Assembly (NCBI RefSeq): GCF_028389875.1
Contig: NC_084665.1
Location: 18,694,001 to 18,758,000 of the forward strand
Length of the DNA stretch: 64,000 nt
DNA from: Rhea pennata
Lineage: Eukaryota; Chordata; Aves; Rheiformes; Rheidae
Direction: 5' to 3'
The notes under the pieces are model-generated. The model worked only from the letters and a program-made list of their open reading frames with translations. It did not search any database and was not told where the DNA came from. The translations under genes were made by a program, and so were the position numbers. Below, in pieces: positions 12,173 through 25,005 of the stretch (positions within the stretch are counted from its first letter, which is position 1; every line of letters starts with the position of its first letter).

Positions 12173-13283
12173 GGCTATCTTCTCCTCCTCCCTCTTCCTT
12201 TTCATAAGAGATTTTCTTCCTGATATATTTTGATGTAATCAGGACTCAGGGAACATTTTGTCTGAGTTTGTTTCATTTTGTGTCTTCCAGACATCTCTTG
12301 ATTCTGGTTCTGCAGTGTGATCTGCACCTCCCCTCAGTCACGGGGAATTTTGCACATCGGATGCCTACAGAATAAGGATTATGTGGTTGGGGAAGGCAGG
12401 TCTGTGGAGCATTTACATTATTGGGATTTAGTTAAAGTTTTTCTTTTCCTCCTCCAGCTCAGTAGTTTGTCGTAGGAATGGAGCCCTAGGCAGACAACAT
12501 ACGGTAGGGGCTGTTGAGCCATTTGTGGTTTTGCAGGCACACAGTCATGGAAAGGAAGGCGTAAGACAGACAAGCACAGAGACTTGAAGGATTGTAGTTG
12601 GAGCATCAGAATTGCACATAACACAGTCTTACGTGCCCATATAGATGCGGGCATGGCATTACTGTCCTCGGGCACAGGTAGCAGAATACAAGTTTCCAGT
12701 AGAATTTTGAGTCCAGTGTTTTTCTTGGATAAATACACATGAGTGGTGTTTACTCAGGATGTAAATAAGAGAATGACACCTTTCCAGATATAGGAGAGCT
12801 GCTTGGAAATTGTTGCTGGGGCACATCATGTGACTGAGGGCTTGCAGCAATCTGCAGAAGGTGCCAGCTGTGATGGGTTTTGAATTTCAGATCCTGAACT
12901 CTGAAGAGACCCACTTCAGCGTAGTCCTGAGGGACATCCTCAGAAATATGCAGCCTTTCCAATAATATGGGGTCACAACTCGCCTGTTAAAATCGATGGG
13001 ACAGTTTCCATTTGCCTTGTGTGTCCAGAGGGGTTAGTGCTTGATGTGGTGTCAGGATGCCTGTGCAGTGCTACACATTGTGTGTGCATTACATGTGCAT
13101 TTAGCACATGACTGGCTGAGCTTATCTTTCTTTTTTTTTTTTCTCTCTCTCTGGTTATTTTTTGATTAAAACATCCCAACCTTTCCTGTGAGCACATGTG
13201 CAACTAAATTACATGTACAAGAGCTGCGGATGATATTGGAGTTGACAGCAACCACAGCCCACAGGATGCCAGTTTGGTACTTC

Positions 13284-13313
13284 TGTGTGTGTGTGCGTGT
13301 GCGTGCGTGTGTT
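13284..13313 (+). repeat. (TG)n/(TGCG)n microsatellite
   Basis: An alternating TG tract contains several CG-substituted units (gtgcgtg). Alternating purine-pyrimidine DNA of this kind can adopt Z-form. Confidence 0.8.
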
Positions 13314-13892
13314 AGCTCCAGTCTCTGCCACTGGAAAAGAAAGCATGAGAAAGGCATAGAAATGCAAAAGCAAGATACTGCAGCTGTGAAAGAGAAACAT
13401 AGTTATAACCATTTCCCTTCTGCAAGGACAGCCCAGCATTTGGTGCAATAAAGCCAATTACAGGGATGTATCCGTGGAGAAAGCAAAAGTAGGATCTGTT
13501 TAAGAAAGACGCTTTGCGTGAAATGATAATTACGTGCCGGGTACCAACAAAGAGTGCAGTGGATTGACTATTAATTGGAGTAGCACGAGCGGGAGATGGC
13601 TGGCATTTAGCTGTGTGTTTCTTGCTGGCTTCCTCCTGTTAAAAGAAAGAAGGGGTGAAAAACAGATGATAGTTGGGGGAATTTGCTCTCAGTCCACTTT
13701 CCTGTGCAATGAAAAAGCCATTCCCTCCCCTCCTTTTCTCACAGGGAAATGTTCACATTTTGCCAGCAACACTTAGCACAGTTGCTTACTAAGCTGCAAT
13801 TAAATTGATTTCCCACTCCTCTTCCCCATTTGGTTCCAAAATCTCAGCAGGAGTCAGTGTTAGAGGAAGAGTTAGCTGAGAAGGAGATCTTG

Positions 13893-13945
13893 AGCCCAAT
13901 CTTTTGCTGATATAAATCAGTACTGCTCCATCATTTGTACGTATT
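13893..13945. repeat. possible old sauropsid repeat fragment
   Basis: The phrase around tgctgatataaatcagtac, followed by gctccatcat, resembles a motif I remember recurring in bird and reptile genomes (gctgatgtaaatcagcatagctccatt). The family name is not certain and only about 50 bp matches. Confidence 0.3.
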
Positions 13946-14039
13946 TTCATATTTGTTGGGGCAAACTCAGCTTAAAACCGAATTATACTTATAACCCCTC
14001 TTGTGCAGCAGATGCTAATGCTGCCATAGGAGTTTCTTT

Positions 14040-14345
14040 CCCGGTCGCCCCACCACGATCCCAGTGCTGGCAGCTCTGCCTCAGCATGCGCTGCACGAGG
14101 GCTCACGAGAGGTCCCCAGGGCGCGAATGGGGACATGGCTTCGGCCAGCCAGCCCCGAGCTCCTCTCAAACGAGGTGGCGGAAGCAGATCGTGGCAGCCG
14201 CTCCTGCGGCACGAGGGGGAAGGCGGCAGTCGGAGCAAGCTGCGAGCCGGACGAGCACGGCTGCTGCACCGGCTCCCCGTGCCGGCGCGCGGGGCTCTGC
14301 ACGTCGAAGCTCTGTGTCCCTTCCCGTGGAGCACGTGTGCGGGAA
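14040..14345. other. intronic CpG-dense islet
   Basis: About 300 bp with many CpGs and no repeat features, directly followed by an AT-rich block at 14370-14570 that also looks constrained. The pairing suggests a regulatory module or alternative promoter. Open frames on both strands result from base composition. Confidence 0.45.
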
Positions 14346-15778
14346 GGAGGAATTTATCATCGTTAACGTATGCGTTCAGAAAATGATCAGTGGTGACAGG
14401 TTCATCAGGAGTTCACTGCTTTATTTATCAAGGCCGCATTAGTAATACTAATAGTTTGCTTTCATCCAGCTATATCAAAGCTCCTTATAAACCTTAATTA
14501 ACCCTTGCAGCAGCCTTTACAGAGTAAGAGAGCTGCGCAGTCCTTTGCATTGCATGGAGAAGCGTTTCGGGAGCGGATGTGTTAATTTATCGCTGGCTTC
14601 TCCGTGCGGACCAAGGTGGGAGTGAATGTGTGCAAGGGGGGACCGGGGTTGGGGGCAGAGACCTGCTGAGGGCACTGCTCTGCTACTGGGGACCCTCTTG
14701 CGCTAAGCCCTGCATCGCACCTTGCTGTATAGAGGCAGAAATTAGTCACGATTTACCACAAACCAACTTGAGCTCCAGCTTTGTAGTATTATTTGGAGAA
14801 GGGAGTCAGCTAATCATTGCATCTCATCTTGAAAAGGACCTCAGCAATAGTGGGAAGTACAGTGCCAGGAGACAATTGACTCAGAAACAAAATAGGTTCA
14901 TTTTCAGATCAGGCTGAAAGACAAGGGAAAGATTGATTTTTTTTTCTTTTTTTTTCCTTCTCTATTTCAAGTGCAGCTGAGGGCTTTACTCTTTTCTCTC
15001 CTCAGTTTTCTAGTTGGAAATGCCAACAATAAAACTGATTGGAAAGTGATACGAGGAGAACAGGGCTTGTATACTGCAAAAACAAATGAGCTCTGAAATC
15101 ACCTTCTATTCTCTAAATATTGTTCGCAGAGCCAAGAAAATTGAGACGGATTATTATTATTTTTTTTAAAGCCACTGAAGGAATAAGTCTAAAGGACGTA
15201 ATTTGGCCAAAGGAAGGAGACCAAGGCTGCTTTGTCCTGGCTTTCTAAATATGCTTTGTCTGCATTTAGACACACACCATTTCCTTTTCAAGGACCACTG
15301 TGGGCATCAGACAATTACAAACACACCTCATAACGCATTATTGAGGCTCACGGCTCACAAATAAGACAAAAGTATGTTCGGGGCACAGACATAGTTTGCA
15401 GCCTCCTTGTGCTGCACGTTTTTTTTTCATGTAATTAATTCGTAGTTAATTGTAGTTAGGTGTGACAGAAGAAATAAAAGTCAGAGAGTGGCAGGTGACA
15501 GCAGGCTCATTTTCAATGGCTTGGGTCAGTTTGCCTCCCCTCGGCAAATCCAGTGAGAGTCTTCTGGCTTCACTTAAGTTCTTCCAGGTCTATGCAGATG
15601 ACAGTGAGAAAAGAACTTGGCTCCTGCTCCTGAGCACCACTGTTTTCTCCTGCCCCTTTCTTTCCAGCTTTGTCTATATGAAGTTTTTTTAAATGAACTA
15701 ATTATTCTCTTTTAAATAATCTGGCTAGTGCTGCCTGGCATAGGATCCCTTTAAACACGCAAGTCTCTGATGGCTTCC

Positions 15779-15838
15779 ATATATATATATATGTGTGTGT
15801 GTGTGTGTATATACATACATACATACTTATATATATAG
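15779..15838 (+). repeat. compound (AT)n(GT)n(ACAT)n microsatellite
   Basis: AT units pass into GT units, then TATACATACATACATAC, then AT again. This is a compound, probably polymorphic microsatellite. Confidence 0.9.
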
Positions 15839-16864
15839 ATAAAAGCATTTATTTTTGAAACATTCTTCCACTAAGCTATCCCTTATAGGTTCTGGGTCCT
15901 TTAGGATGGAAGGATACTCATATACTCATACAGTCTATGACATACAAGACAAAGTAGTTTAGTTTTTCCTGTGGAAAAAGTGAAGAAAGCTTTTCCCGCC
16001 CACCCGCCCACCCACAGGCCTCGCGTTCAGGAGCCACTTCCAATCTGTTTATAGGCTCCCCGAGCAGCGAGCACTGAACTGTGCAAACTTGTGCTTCCCT
16101 TTGGAGCAAGCAGCAGACATTACAACCCAGATGGAAAACCAGGCCCGCTTCTTCCTGAGCGTGTTTGCAAAATTATCACCACCCTCAGCACTTCCACCTT
16201 GTAAAGCTTGGAAAAGTTTACCCTTCACACTTCATTCATATGCTGCTTAGGCTTTTGCCAAGGGAGGGAACTGCAGAGAATTTGGGTTGAGATCTACTGT
16301 TTAAACTGTCTTGGGTGATATTTATGAAGGCTCCAGGGCACTAAAGCCCCTTTGTGCTTTGACCTTGCCCAGCTGTAACTTGAAACTCTTGAGTTTGCCT
16401 TAGGAGAGCTCCCTGTCAGTGCCTGCTGGCTAACAAAAACCCAGTGGGCAGCATGAAAACGCAGGAGTGCCACGGAAAGTGGTATTTGGTCCGAAGTCCG
16501 AGAACCAAGCTGAAAGGGAAGTTGTCATTTCCCGTGATTCTGCATTTCTGCAGGAGTTAGACCAGGAGGGAGTGGGGGAGGTATGAGATAGAGCCATTGC
16601 ATTTTTAATGCCCTTTGCATTTTCTCGAGCGATACTACGGGATAATTTGGAAAGAGAGATTCAAATATGCATTAACTAGCCATCTGGTCCTGTGGCTAAA
16701 ATCAGAATGAATGACTATCCATATTAACAATAAGAGTTGAACCATGTACAGCATGTAGGCTACATATGGCCTGTTCCTCGCGGTATTATGAAATGCTTTG
16801 TAAAGCACCATCCGATCCTGCAGGAAGATCATCTGGTTTAGATCTCTTGCAAACATTAAGAGCT

Positions 16865-17050
16865 GGGCCTGGGGCCGCAGCAAGCGCCGGCCCGCCGCGG
16901 TGCCATGCAGCCCCAGCGCGGGTGGAGCCGGCTTTGGTGGGGCCAGGTGCTATGCGGGGCGACTTGTCCCGCTTGGGATGGTGTGGAGCGAGGGACATCG
17001 GCTTTCTGCGGCGAACACGCGGCGTGAGTCGTGGGAAGCCATTAGTAGCG
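16865..17050. other. intronic CpG-dense islet
   Basis: About 185 bp of CpG-rich DNA containing gcgccggcccgccgcgg, set in AT-rich intron. The function is unknown. Confidence 0.4.
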
Positions 17051-19340
17051 GTTCTGCACTGAAATTCTGTAGCCGTCAGACGGAAAATCAATTTGCCTTT
17101 CTTTCTTTAGTTCAAATCTTGACATTTTTTCCATTTAGTTAAGTAATGACACACACAAAAATACTGTACCATGTATTTAAAGAGTAGGACTAAGGTTTCA
17201 AAGTAGAGCGTGCTAAAGCTGGGCGATACTGGTATACCTGTCGCAGCTTTAATTTAGCCCCTTCAAGCAGGCGTGATGTGAAGCTTTGCTGATGCAGTTA
17301 TGTACCAGAGCATCCACGCAGTGTGCTGGAGGCCTCTGTTCCAATAAAAGGAACCGTTTTATTTCATTCCTTCTGCTGTCTGTTGACCCTGGAGCCCGTT
17401 AACGGCACACACAGGAGAACAGTATTTAGTTCCTCACAGCGTTTTTTTGGCATTCAATGCTCCGAAGGCCAAGTGCTTTGCAAGCAGTAATAAATGTATT
17501 TGCACAGCTTTCTGGGTAAATAAGGGCGTATGTCTCCGTTGCAGAGGTGAGCAGCTGAGGGAATGAATTGAAGTTGCCAAAGCTGAGATGCCTGCTACCT
17601 TGGAGTCCCTTAAAGTGTGAGGACCAGAGCTGAATACTGGAACTTAGTGTTTTCTCCAGACCTGAGAGCTGATTTTAGCAGATGGCTGGGTGCAGTCAGC
17701 TCTCCAACAAGTTAGTACCCAGATTTTCAGCTAGGACACTCAGAAAATGTACAGTTGTTCCTCCCCCATGTAAGACTGAGGATGGTAGTACAGCTGTGGG
17801 GGTGATGTGGGAAGGGTTTGGTCAGCACTAGAAATGGTGAGAAGATCAAGCCTACAAAGGGCTTGAAATCTGCTGAGATTTTAGCTGCTTTGTTCCTAAG
17901 ATGCTTTGTGCATTCCTGTAAAATTAGGCTTTCTAAAGGCTTCTCACTCTGCAAAGTCTGGCAACATTTTTCAGAGGAAAAGTAAAATATCCAAGCCAAA
18001 TAAAAAGGCTGCTATCTGCCAAATTTTAAGTTCCTGCCCCAAAGCTTGGAGAAGAAGGGACATCTCAAAAAGGTCACCATGATTTCGTAATAGGAGCAAA
18101 ACAGTTTATTTCCCTAGTCTTGTTATTTGAAAGAAGAGTCTGGTTCTCTCTGCCCAACCCTGAATCCCCTTGCAGTAGAAAACCAGCCAGGAAATTTTCA
18201 AATGAAATATCGGAAATTTGAAATTAAACTTGAAAGTGGCATAAAAGAGAAGCTGATAATGAGAAAAGTCAGATACTGGCAATCCCAGCTTCTGCTATGG
18301 ACTTGGCCTGCCTTAATGAGCACATATATGGAATATTTCCTCAACAAGTTATCTCTTGGAGGCATCCAGTGTACTCAAGAAATATGATATTTCCAAAATT
18401 AAACATAAATATAAAACCACTTTTTCTGCTTTGCAAGGACCGGGTGAGTTCTGGCAGGCATTTGAATGCCAAGGAAGGTCATTAAGATGGGCTGTAATGT
18501 TTTTTTCACCTGGGGCAACATGAGGCTCAGAAAGGTGAGACATTCTTTCCTCTTTATGGAAGCATCAGAAAAAGAAAGTCAGTTCCAATTTGGCCTTTGC
18601 ATCTACCAGCTCTACTAGTCTGTATAAAGCAGAAGGAAAATGTATTAGCACTCAAGGGCGCAGACTTCTGAGGGATGAAATATGGTCAACATTCCTCAGC
18701 AGTCACAACTCGTATTCAGTAGAAGAGGATTTCTCCACTTTCAATGCTTTGTTCCGCCCTTCATGTATCAGGTTTGCTGTCTTGCTTACGGTGTAGTGGC
18801 CAAATACTGACACTGTAAATGAAATGCAGCCCAGAACTGAGGGACCTCTGCTATTTAACCAAAACTTACTTTATTTAGACTGAATTTGTTAAAATGGGGC
18901 AGAGGCTTGTGTAAGTGCACTTACCTTAGATGCAGTAGCACATACAGATTTAGCACAAAGGTTTATCTATGCATTAGCTGGAAATTAAACTGTAATTTGC
19001 ACCTTTTTATCTCTGTGGTACCTGCTTATGGATACCTTTATTTGGAATAAAAAATTATTCTGCTTCAATTAATTTTATATCAATATAAGCTAAATAATTA
19101 AAGGTGTGAATGAGGTGCCAGCTAGTTATTTCCATTCCATCTTATGGTGACGGAGATAATTGTTGAGATCAGAACAGGGCACTGTTGGAGCACCTAGAGA
19201 TGTGGGTGTTAGTCCAGCAGAAGTGTGTGTACATAATCTCACAGCTGAACAGTTATCCTGAATTTCTCTACATAAATATGAATAGGACTAAACTAATCTT
19301 TGATGTATCTAGGAGTCCAAATCTCCTGGTATTAACACCA

Positions 19341-19420
19341 GTTTGGTCCTGACACTGATTGTGTGTATGGCCTTGGGCAAGCCAACATCTCTCTTCTTGA
19401 ATATGAGATTAGGTCTAAAG
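19341..19420 (+). repeat. MIR-like SINE fragment
   Basis: The segment reading cactgattgtgtgtatggc followed by cttgggcaagccaacatctc matches the MIR core as I remember it (ctagctgtgtgaccttgggcaagtcacttaacctc). The copy is old, diverged and partial. Confidence 0.5.
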
Positions 19421-19987
19421 ATGTTTTCCCCATCTTCAGGTAGAACTAGCAACCTCTACTGTACTAGAAAGCTAAAGCATATGGATTCCCACTTTTTTCC
19501 TGATTTCCAGAAACAATATTTCAAGGCTTTGAGTGTCATTCACAACTTGAATGGTATTTCATAGTCATTTTGTTGCAGCAGGCTGTGATAGTCAACTGAT
19601 CATTTCTGTATCAAAATCATCAGAATTTTTTCAGAATAATATTTTCCAATAAAAAATAAAACCTTTAAAGAGTAAAAGTCAGAGATACTTTTTTCATTGA
19701 GAACAGGCTAATATTTGACATGAAAAATGTGGTATTTCCCAATTTCTGAGGAGCAACTAAATTAGTATACTGCTTAGGATTTTTTTTTCCCTGATAATTC
19801 TTTTCCAGTGCATTTTACGCAGGCATAGGGATGTGGAGATTAATTTGTTCAAGGTTTTAGTGTTTCCTCGGTATTACAGTACTCAGTTTCCATACAGGGC
19901 CAGTTTTGACTGAAGCAGGCTTTAAAGACACCCAGTTCATCAAAGCATTAAAGCTTAAGCTCCATTGACCAAAAGACCACTAAAAAC

Positions 19988-20040
19988 TCAGGCAGTGCCG
20001 AACTTCAGTGGGATATAAGCACATGCTTACGGGCTTTTGC
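19988..20040. repeat. possible old sauropsid repeat fragment
   Basis: The phrase cttcagtgggatataagcac followed by atgcttac resembles a widespread reptile/bird motif (cttcagtgggacttaagcacgtgcttaaa). The match is short and the family name uncertain. Confidence 0.3.
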
Positions 20041-20224
20041 CTTATAGATTGAGGTTTATGCATGCACTCAAAGGCAGGTACGTCCTTAAGAACGTCTCTG
20101 AACTGTGCAGCAGGGTGAGAAGAAAGCACCGAGAACTTTAAGTTCACTTTTCTGCAAATGGGGCTGATTTCAGATGCCATGTTAAGGAGCACTGCAAAGT
20201 TTTATAATCTGGCAGCTTGGTTTA

Positions 20225-20410
20225 GTGCCTTCAGTAGCGTTGCCCGGCTGTGCTCTTGCATAGGAGCCACAGTGTGATTACAAGGGCTGTTAAGTGCCCT
20301 TAATATTCATGCTGTTAGAGAGACTATTTACTCCCGCAGGCTCTGCTGTCTGCTGCTTATTTGCAATAGCATTATGTTGATGATTAAATCACAAATGCTA
20401 CATTGAATAG
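20225..20410. promoter_or_regulatory. candidate conserved non-coding block
   Basis: This unique AT-rich block has TTAATATTCAT, TTTGCAATAGCATTATG and GATGATTAAATCAC motifs (POU/homeodomain-like). It looks like a conserved enhancer core, but this is judged from appearance only. Confidence 0.25.
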
Positions 20411-23064
20411 CATGAGAAGCCCCTCTAGCTAGGAGATTCAAAGGCAGAGTTAAATCTCTCCTGTTTGCCCATCTCCTTTTTTTCTAGGTCTCTTAAGTGA
20501 GGGCCTTTTTTTTAAAGCAAACAAAATACACAGGGAAATGTTCAGAGCCATGAAATGAGAAGGGCAATAAGCCCCTTGCGGAGAGGTTAAGAGAACATGG
20601 CATATTCACTCTAAAGGAAAGAAGCTGGAGGGCTTCTATACAAATGTGTAACACAGTGTTACTGTACATACAGCTTCTCCTTTTACTCTCTTTAGTCAGC
20701 AAGGATGGGATGAGAAGTCACGGATATAAGCTGCAGCAGGGACAGTTTGGGGTGACTCTGAGGACATGCCAAAGAGAAGAAAGTTGAAAAAGGAAGCTGA
20801 GTAAGCTCTTACTAATTCAGATATTTTTGATCAGGCCTGGATTGCATCTGCTGCTCGTGTCCAGAGTCTAGATGACCCTACTTCAGCCTGCTGTGTGGTA
20901 CGTTCAGATGGGGACCTGGAGTTAGCCATCTTGCTACTGAAGGAGGTGGTAATTCTGATAGGCCGTACTGTGTCACTGTTTTTCTGTAAGGCAGAAATTT
21001 CCACTGGAATTAACAACATAGGGACAAAGAAGTGCTGAAGTGGTAAGTGTTCCTCCTTGTCCCTGAAGCTAGGGGACATGAACAAGGATGGTGTACTGAG
21101 TAAGATGGGGTTATACTCATGTGACTTAGATGAGGACTATACTCGATAGTGCTGCAAATGAGGGAGTGCTACAGGATACTACAGCGATGGATTGATGCAA
21201 CTTTTTGAGCTGAAAGCAGCATCCACTTATTGTAGAAGGACCCTGATCCATCCTGGGCTATCTGGATACTAGGAGAGAAGTTGTTCCCGTGTTTTTTTTT
21301 CTCTGCAGGTTTGGGAAAGCGCTGCCAGAGTGTCTGTTCCCCACCGTGCCCATGTTATTGTAGCTGCCCTGGGGTTCCTGACTTGTGCCCCAGAGTGAGC
21401 AGCAGTGGCCATGGCAGGGCTGTGCTCCCAGCTTGCCAGCTTCACGCACAACCTCAGCTTCTGTAGAAGTGACCTCAGCCTCCCAAGTATGTTAGAGAAA
21501 ACAGTCAAAAAGAGTTTCTTAGTACTCTGCCAAACAAGTGTTCTTGTTCGGCTTCTTCCCATCCCTCTCAGCACACCTAAGCCATTTACTCTCTTCCCGT
21601 CATGCTACCATGGTCTCTGGCAATTGCAGCTATTGCAAGGTGGTGGCTTGTTGCAGAGATGCCCTGGTGCTTCTGTTGTCCTGTCCAAAATGTGCAGCTT
21701 CGCACTCCAGCAAGAAAAGCTTTAATGTAGCTTTTGTGGCCTGAAGGGTGAGAGCCTAGCCTGGGATTTTGAAAGGCATGTGTGGGTGTTACCACCACAC
21801 AGTTGAGTCTGGGCGTCAGACAAGGGGTGTTGAGATCCTGGCTGTGGAGACACTGGGTGGTAAATCCTTGTCTCTGGGGAAATGTTTAGATTCTTTTCTG
21901 AGACTGATTCCCTGAGGCTTCTTTGGTGAATTACTTGTTTATGTGGCTTTCCTTTACTGGATCTTGATGAGAAGAGTCCTGATGAGGTGAACATTAACAA
22001 ACCTGTCATTTAATCACTCCCATGTCGGTTTTAGTTAAGGGAGCACTGCGGTGGGAGCTGTGGGGAAGCCTGGTTAGACGCTGGCAGAAGGCCTTGCTCA
22101 AGGTTCAGTGAATTTCAATTGATCTTGAGCTAGTCCTACAGTCATGCTAGTCATGCTATTCATTAGGGGAGGGAGTGTGAATTAGGTGCTTAGTAGAAAT
22201 GTTCCAAGCAGATCTGAACAGAACTGATTTCTCTGCTGCCTGATTAGAGGAAAAAAATCGTCTCACTCAATCCTCCTCTTAGAGGGAGGGACTCCTCGGA
22301 AAGGGCTAAAGGAGGAGATAAGGGGACTGTCAGGCTTCTGAAAACTAGCAGCACTGCAGAGCATTGTGCCTTTTTCAGGTAGCTGTGCTCAGGGGTAGCA
22401 GGAGAGCTGGGACCAGCATGGCCTAAACAGAGTATTTCTCTGAGGGACAAGCAGGTTGGTAGAGTTGAAGCTGTAGTTTTGGGGAGCTCGTCCTGGCTTT
22501 GGACAGTTTAGATACTATTGATGGTGCAGAGCCATACATAAAAGCACAGTTTGTGAGGTGGCAAATTGGGGTCCAAATGAAGTGGAACGGGCTAGAGATG
22601 GACTGTGAATGGGAACGAGATCGGTGGAAGAGATCACCTTTGGGGTGAATTTAATGTGTGCCCTTCCCTAGACTATCTTCTACCCATTGCAGGAAACTGG
22701 GATTGTTAAGATACAGTTTTCTGCTAAATACTGTAGGAGGCTCATACTGGCATAGGGATGCCGGTAGATCTGGCTAACGTTAGAGGAGGTCAGATTATAG
22801 TAGGAGTGCATGGCTACATCTCTGCCAGGTGTCATGTAGCTGTTTGCTCCTGCCTGCATTGCGGGCACTGCTTTTGAAAAAGCCAAACAAGGTAGAGGTT
22901 TGGATCCAGAAAACCTGCTGGGTACACCTCCCAGAAATGTGAAGTTTTGACCGAGAGCTGCATATTTTGGCCCAGCCCCAACTGGTACAGATGGGAAGGC
23001 AGGTTTTTTTCAGGACAAAGGCAACCAGGACCAAGGGGCTAGAAGACAGCAGAGGAAGCCAGAG

Positions 23065-23205
23065 GTGGGCTCTGTGCTACCAATTCACTAAGGGACATGG
23101 GCAAGTCACCCTGCTTTGTGCCAAATATGTCAAACATAAATTTACATTTTCTGTAAGGTGCTTGAGATCTAGGGAAAGAAAATGCTGTATAAAGTGCTCT
23201 ATATT
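23065..23205 (+). repeat. MIR-like SINE
   Basis: The order of elements follows the MIR consensus: gctaccaattcactaaggga, catgggcaagtcaccc, a cctcag/ctgtaa-like region, then ggtgcttgaga and gtataaagtgct near the 3' side. The copy is diverged and lacks a clear tRNA-like head. Confidence 0.55.
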
Positions 23206-23499
23206 TTCACCTCAATGGCCATCAACAGAAGGTAGGATTAAAAATAACTTCTGCAAACTATATACGCACACCTCTCAGGAGCTGTGGAGTAGATGCCCCT
23301 CTCAACAGTGGTTGTTTGAACAGCTATCTGGCCAGTCTGACCAAACGCCAAGGAGAAATCTCCCAGTGCCCAGGGACTGCCTGACAAGACATCCGTCCTT
23401 CGGTCCTGGCATTACTGCTGGCACTGCTGCTGCATCGTCAGAGGCCTGCCTCTTTTTATTTTAGTGCATTCTGCACACACAAGCTGAGGTTGTTGATTG

Positions 23500-23529
23500 T
23501 TTTTTTTTTCCCTTCTTTTTTTTTTTCCT
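23500..23529 (+). repeat. T-rich tract
   Basis: Two runs of about ten T residues are separated by CCCTTC, giving a polypyrimidine tract of low information content. Confidence 0.75.
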
Positions 23530-24219
23530 CTAAACACCAAAATGAGGACAACAACTGAAACCTAAAAACAAAACTAACAAGCAAACAAAGAAGAAAACCT
23601 CTGGCTGCTGTTGCCATCTGACAGGCTGTCCCTAGGAATAAGATGCCTAGCATCTGTAGAGCCTTAATTCAATGGATGAGGGAGAGAGAGAGAGAGAAAA
23701 TACCTTGCAGTAAACTAATCCTGTCTGAATCGCTGCTGCTTTTTGCCAGTAATATTCAGGCCAAATGCCTATAGATGGGCTTCCACCATTTTTTTTTTCC
23801 TAGTTGAAGGCCTTTCTCTGAGTCCATGTATTTTTATGAACAGGGTAGAGGGACAGAGAGCAGAGCAAACTGCCCTGCTTCTGATTTTGGTTTGTAGGAT
23901 TGTTTCTCGCCCTCTCCCTCCCCTTCAAGCCTGACACTCTCACGTGGCCAGGCTCCCGTTTCGTGGCAGGCTTGACGTGTTCCCTTTTCACACAGCTCAC
24001 GCTGAAGCTGCACTGATCGAGGCAGTAAATCAACTTGCTGGTACCGTGGAGACAAATGACAGCTGTAATGTGAACTGAGGGGGATCAGATAAAGAAAAAA
24101 AAAGGAAAAAAAGTAGAAAGAAATAGTGTACCAAACAATGGATGGGCTATGAAATGAAATATCTGTCTCGATTGAGGCTCCTCTGCAGAGCAGAGTGAGT
24201 CTGATGAAGGTGAGAAGCG

Positions 24220-24440
24220 CTGCAGTTGCAGCCCCACCGGGGAGGAGGTGTGCGTTCGTCTGTGATGGAGCACACGTAACCCCGGGGTGCCCGGGAGCAC
24301 GCTCGTGCATGCGGAGCGCGTGCCCCCAGCTGCGCGAACGTGGCGGCTGCCAGCGTGGGTCTGGGCAAGCCACGTGCCGAACCGTGCTGGCACGCTGCCG
24401 TCACCCTCCATGTCCAGGCAAAAGCTGACGGATGTAAAAG
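24220..24440. other. intronic CpG-dense islet
   Basis: About 220 bp with dense CpG and repeated gcgtgc/cacgc words (for example gagcacgctcgtgcatgcgg). No exon, repeat family or RNA gene was recognised. Confidence 0.4.
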
Positions 24441-24929
24441 GTGAGGATAAAAGGCTGTATCCACGCTCTGCGACGAAATGAGGCACTAAATGGAGCTAAA
24501 TCATAGGCCAACTTACAGTCTCCCTGTCTACAGCTGCTGGAAAGGTTTGATCTGAGATACTGTTGTTTGAATGGCTGTAGCTCTGAAGGTTGCAACCTCT
24601 CCATTTGCTGCCTGGCTTAGCTGGATTTATATATTTTTTTCCTTTTCTAAATGCATGCTGGTGAAAGTCTGATAGCCCTCAAGACTTAAGTCTTCTATTG
24701 ATTTCTGCAAGAGGCAGTGACAATTTCTGCTTCCTCGTGTGGCCCAGACAGTGTCCCTAAGACCTGGCGCACACTTTGGGAGTGGAGGAGGGTTTTTGGA
24801 GCTGAGTCAGTGACATCTCTGCTGGGTGGGTGATTATCCACTCGGAGCTGAACAGAGACTGGCAGCTCCCCATAGGCCGCCAAGCAGATGTCAGATGGCA
24901 GTGATGTAAAGCCGCTGTCATCTAGAGAC

Positions 24930-24995
24930 AAACCAGTGATAATGATTCTCCATTTATAGATGGGGGCTTTGAGGCACAGGAAGATTTAATGGGGG
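24930..24995 (-). repeat. MIR-like SINE fragment
   Basis: The segment attctccatttatagatggg followed by ggctttgaggcacaggaaga matches the reverse complement of the MIR core (ccccattttacagatgaggaaactgaggcacag). Only the core is present. It directly abuts the TAGCTA palindrome cluster at 25006. Confidence 0.5.
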
Positions 24996-25005
24996 CTGCT
25001 TTGTA

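Larger units (their letters stand above)
12173..24925. other. intron 1 segment, 12.2-24.9 kb
   Basis: Non-coding. It holds microsatellites at 13284-13313 and 15779-15838, and CpG-dense islets at about 14040-14345, 16865-17050 and 24220-24440. AT-rich candidate regulatory blocks lie at about 14370-14570, 15290-15470 and 20225-20410. MIR-like pieces lie at about 19341-19420 and 23065-23205. Short old sauropsid repeat motifs occur near 13893 and 19988. The rest is unremarkable. Confidence 0.5.

Noticed and set aside
12011..12223. Lysine-rich small protein
   Set aside because: The lysine run is the translation of the A-rich tract at 12112-12172.
18470..18545. Possible MIR core (ggggcaacatgaggctcaga)
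   Set aside because: Only about 20 bp resembles the consensus, which is too short to call.
23834..24373. 179-codon open frame on the - strand
   Set aside because: It overlaps the CpG islet at 24.2-24.4 kb and contains a run of Phe from simple sequence. No homology was recognised.
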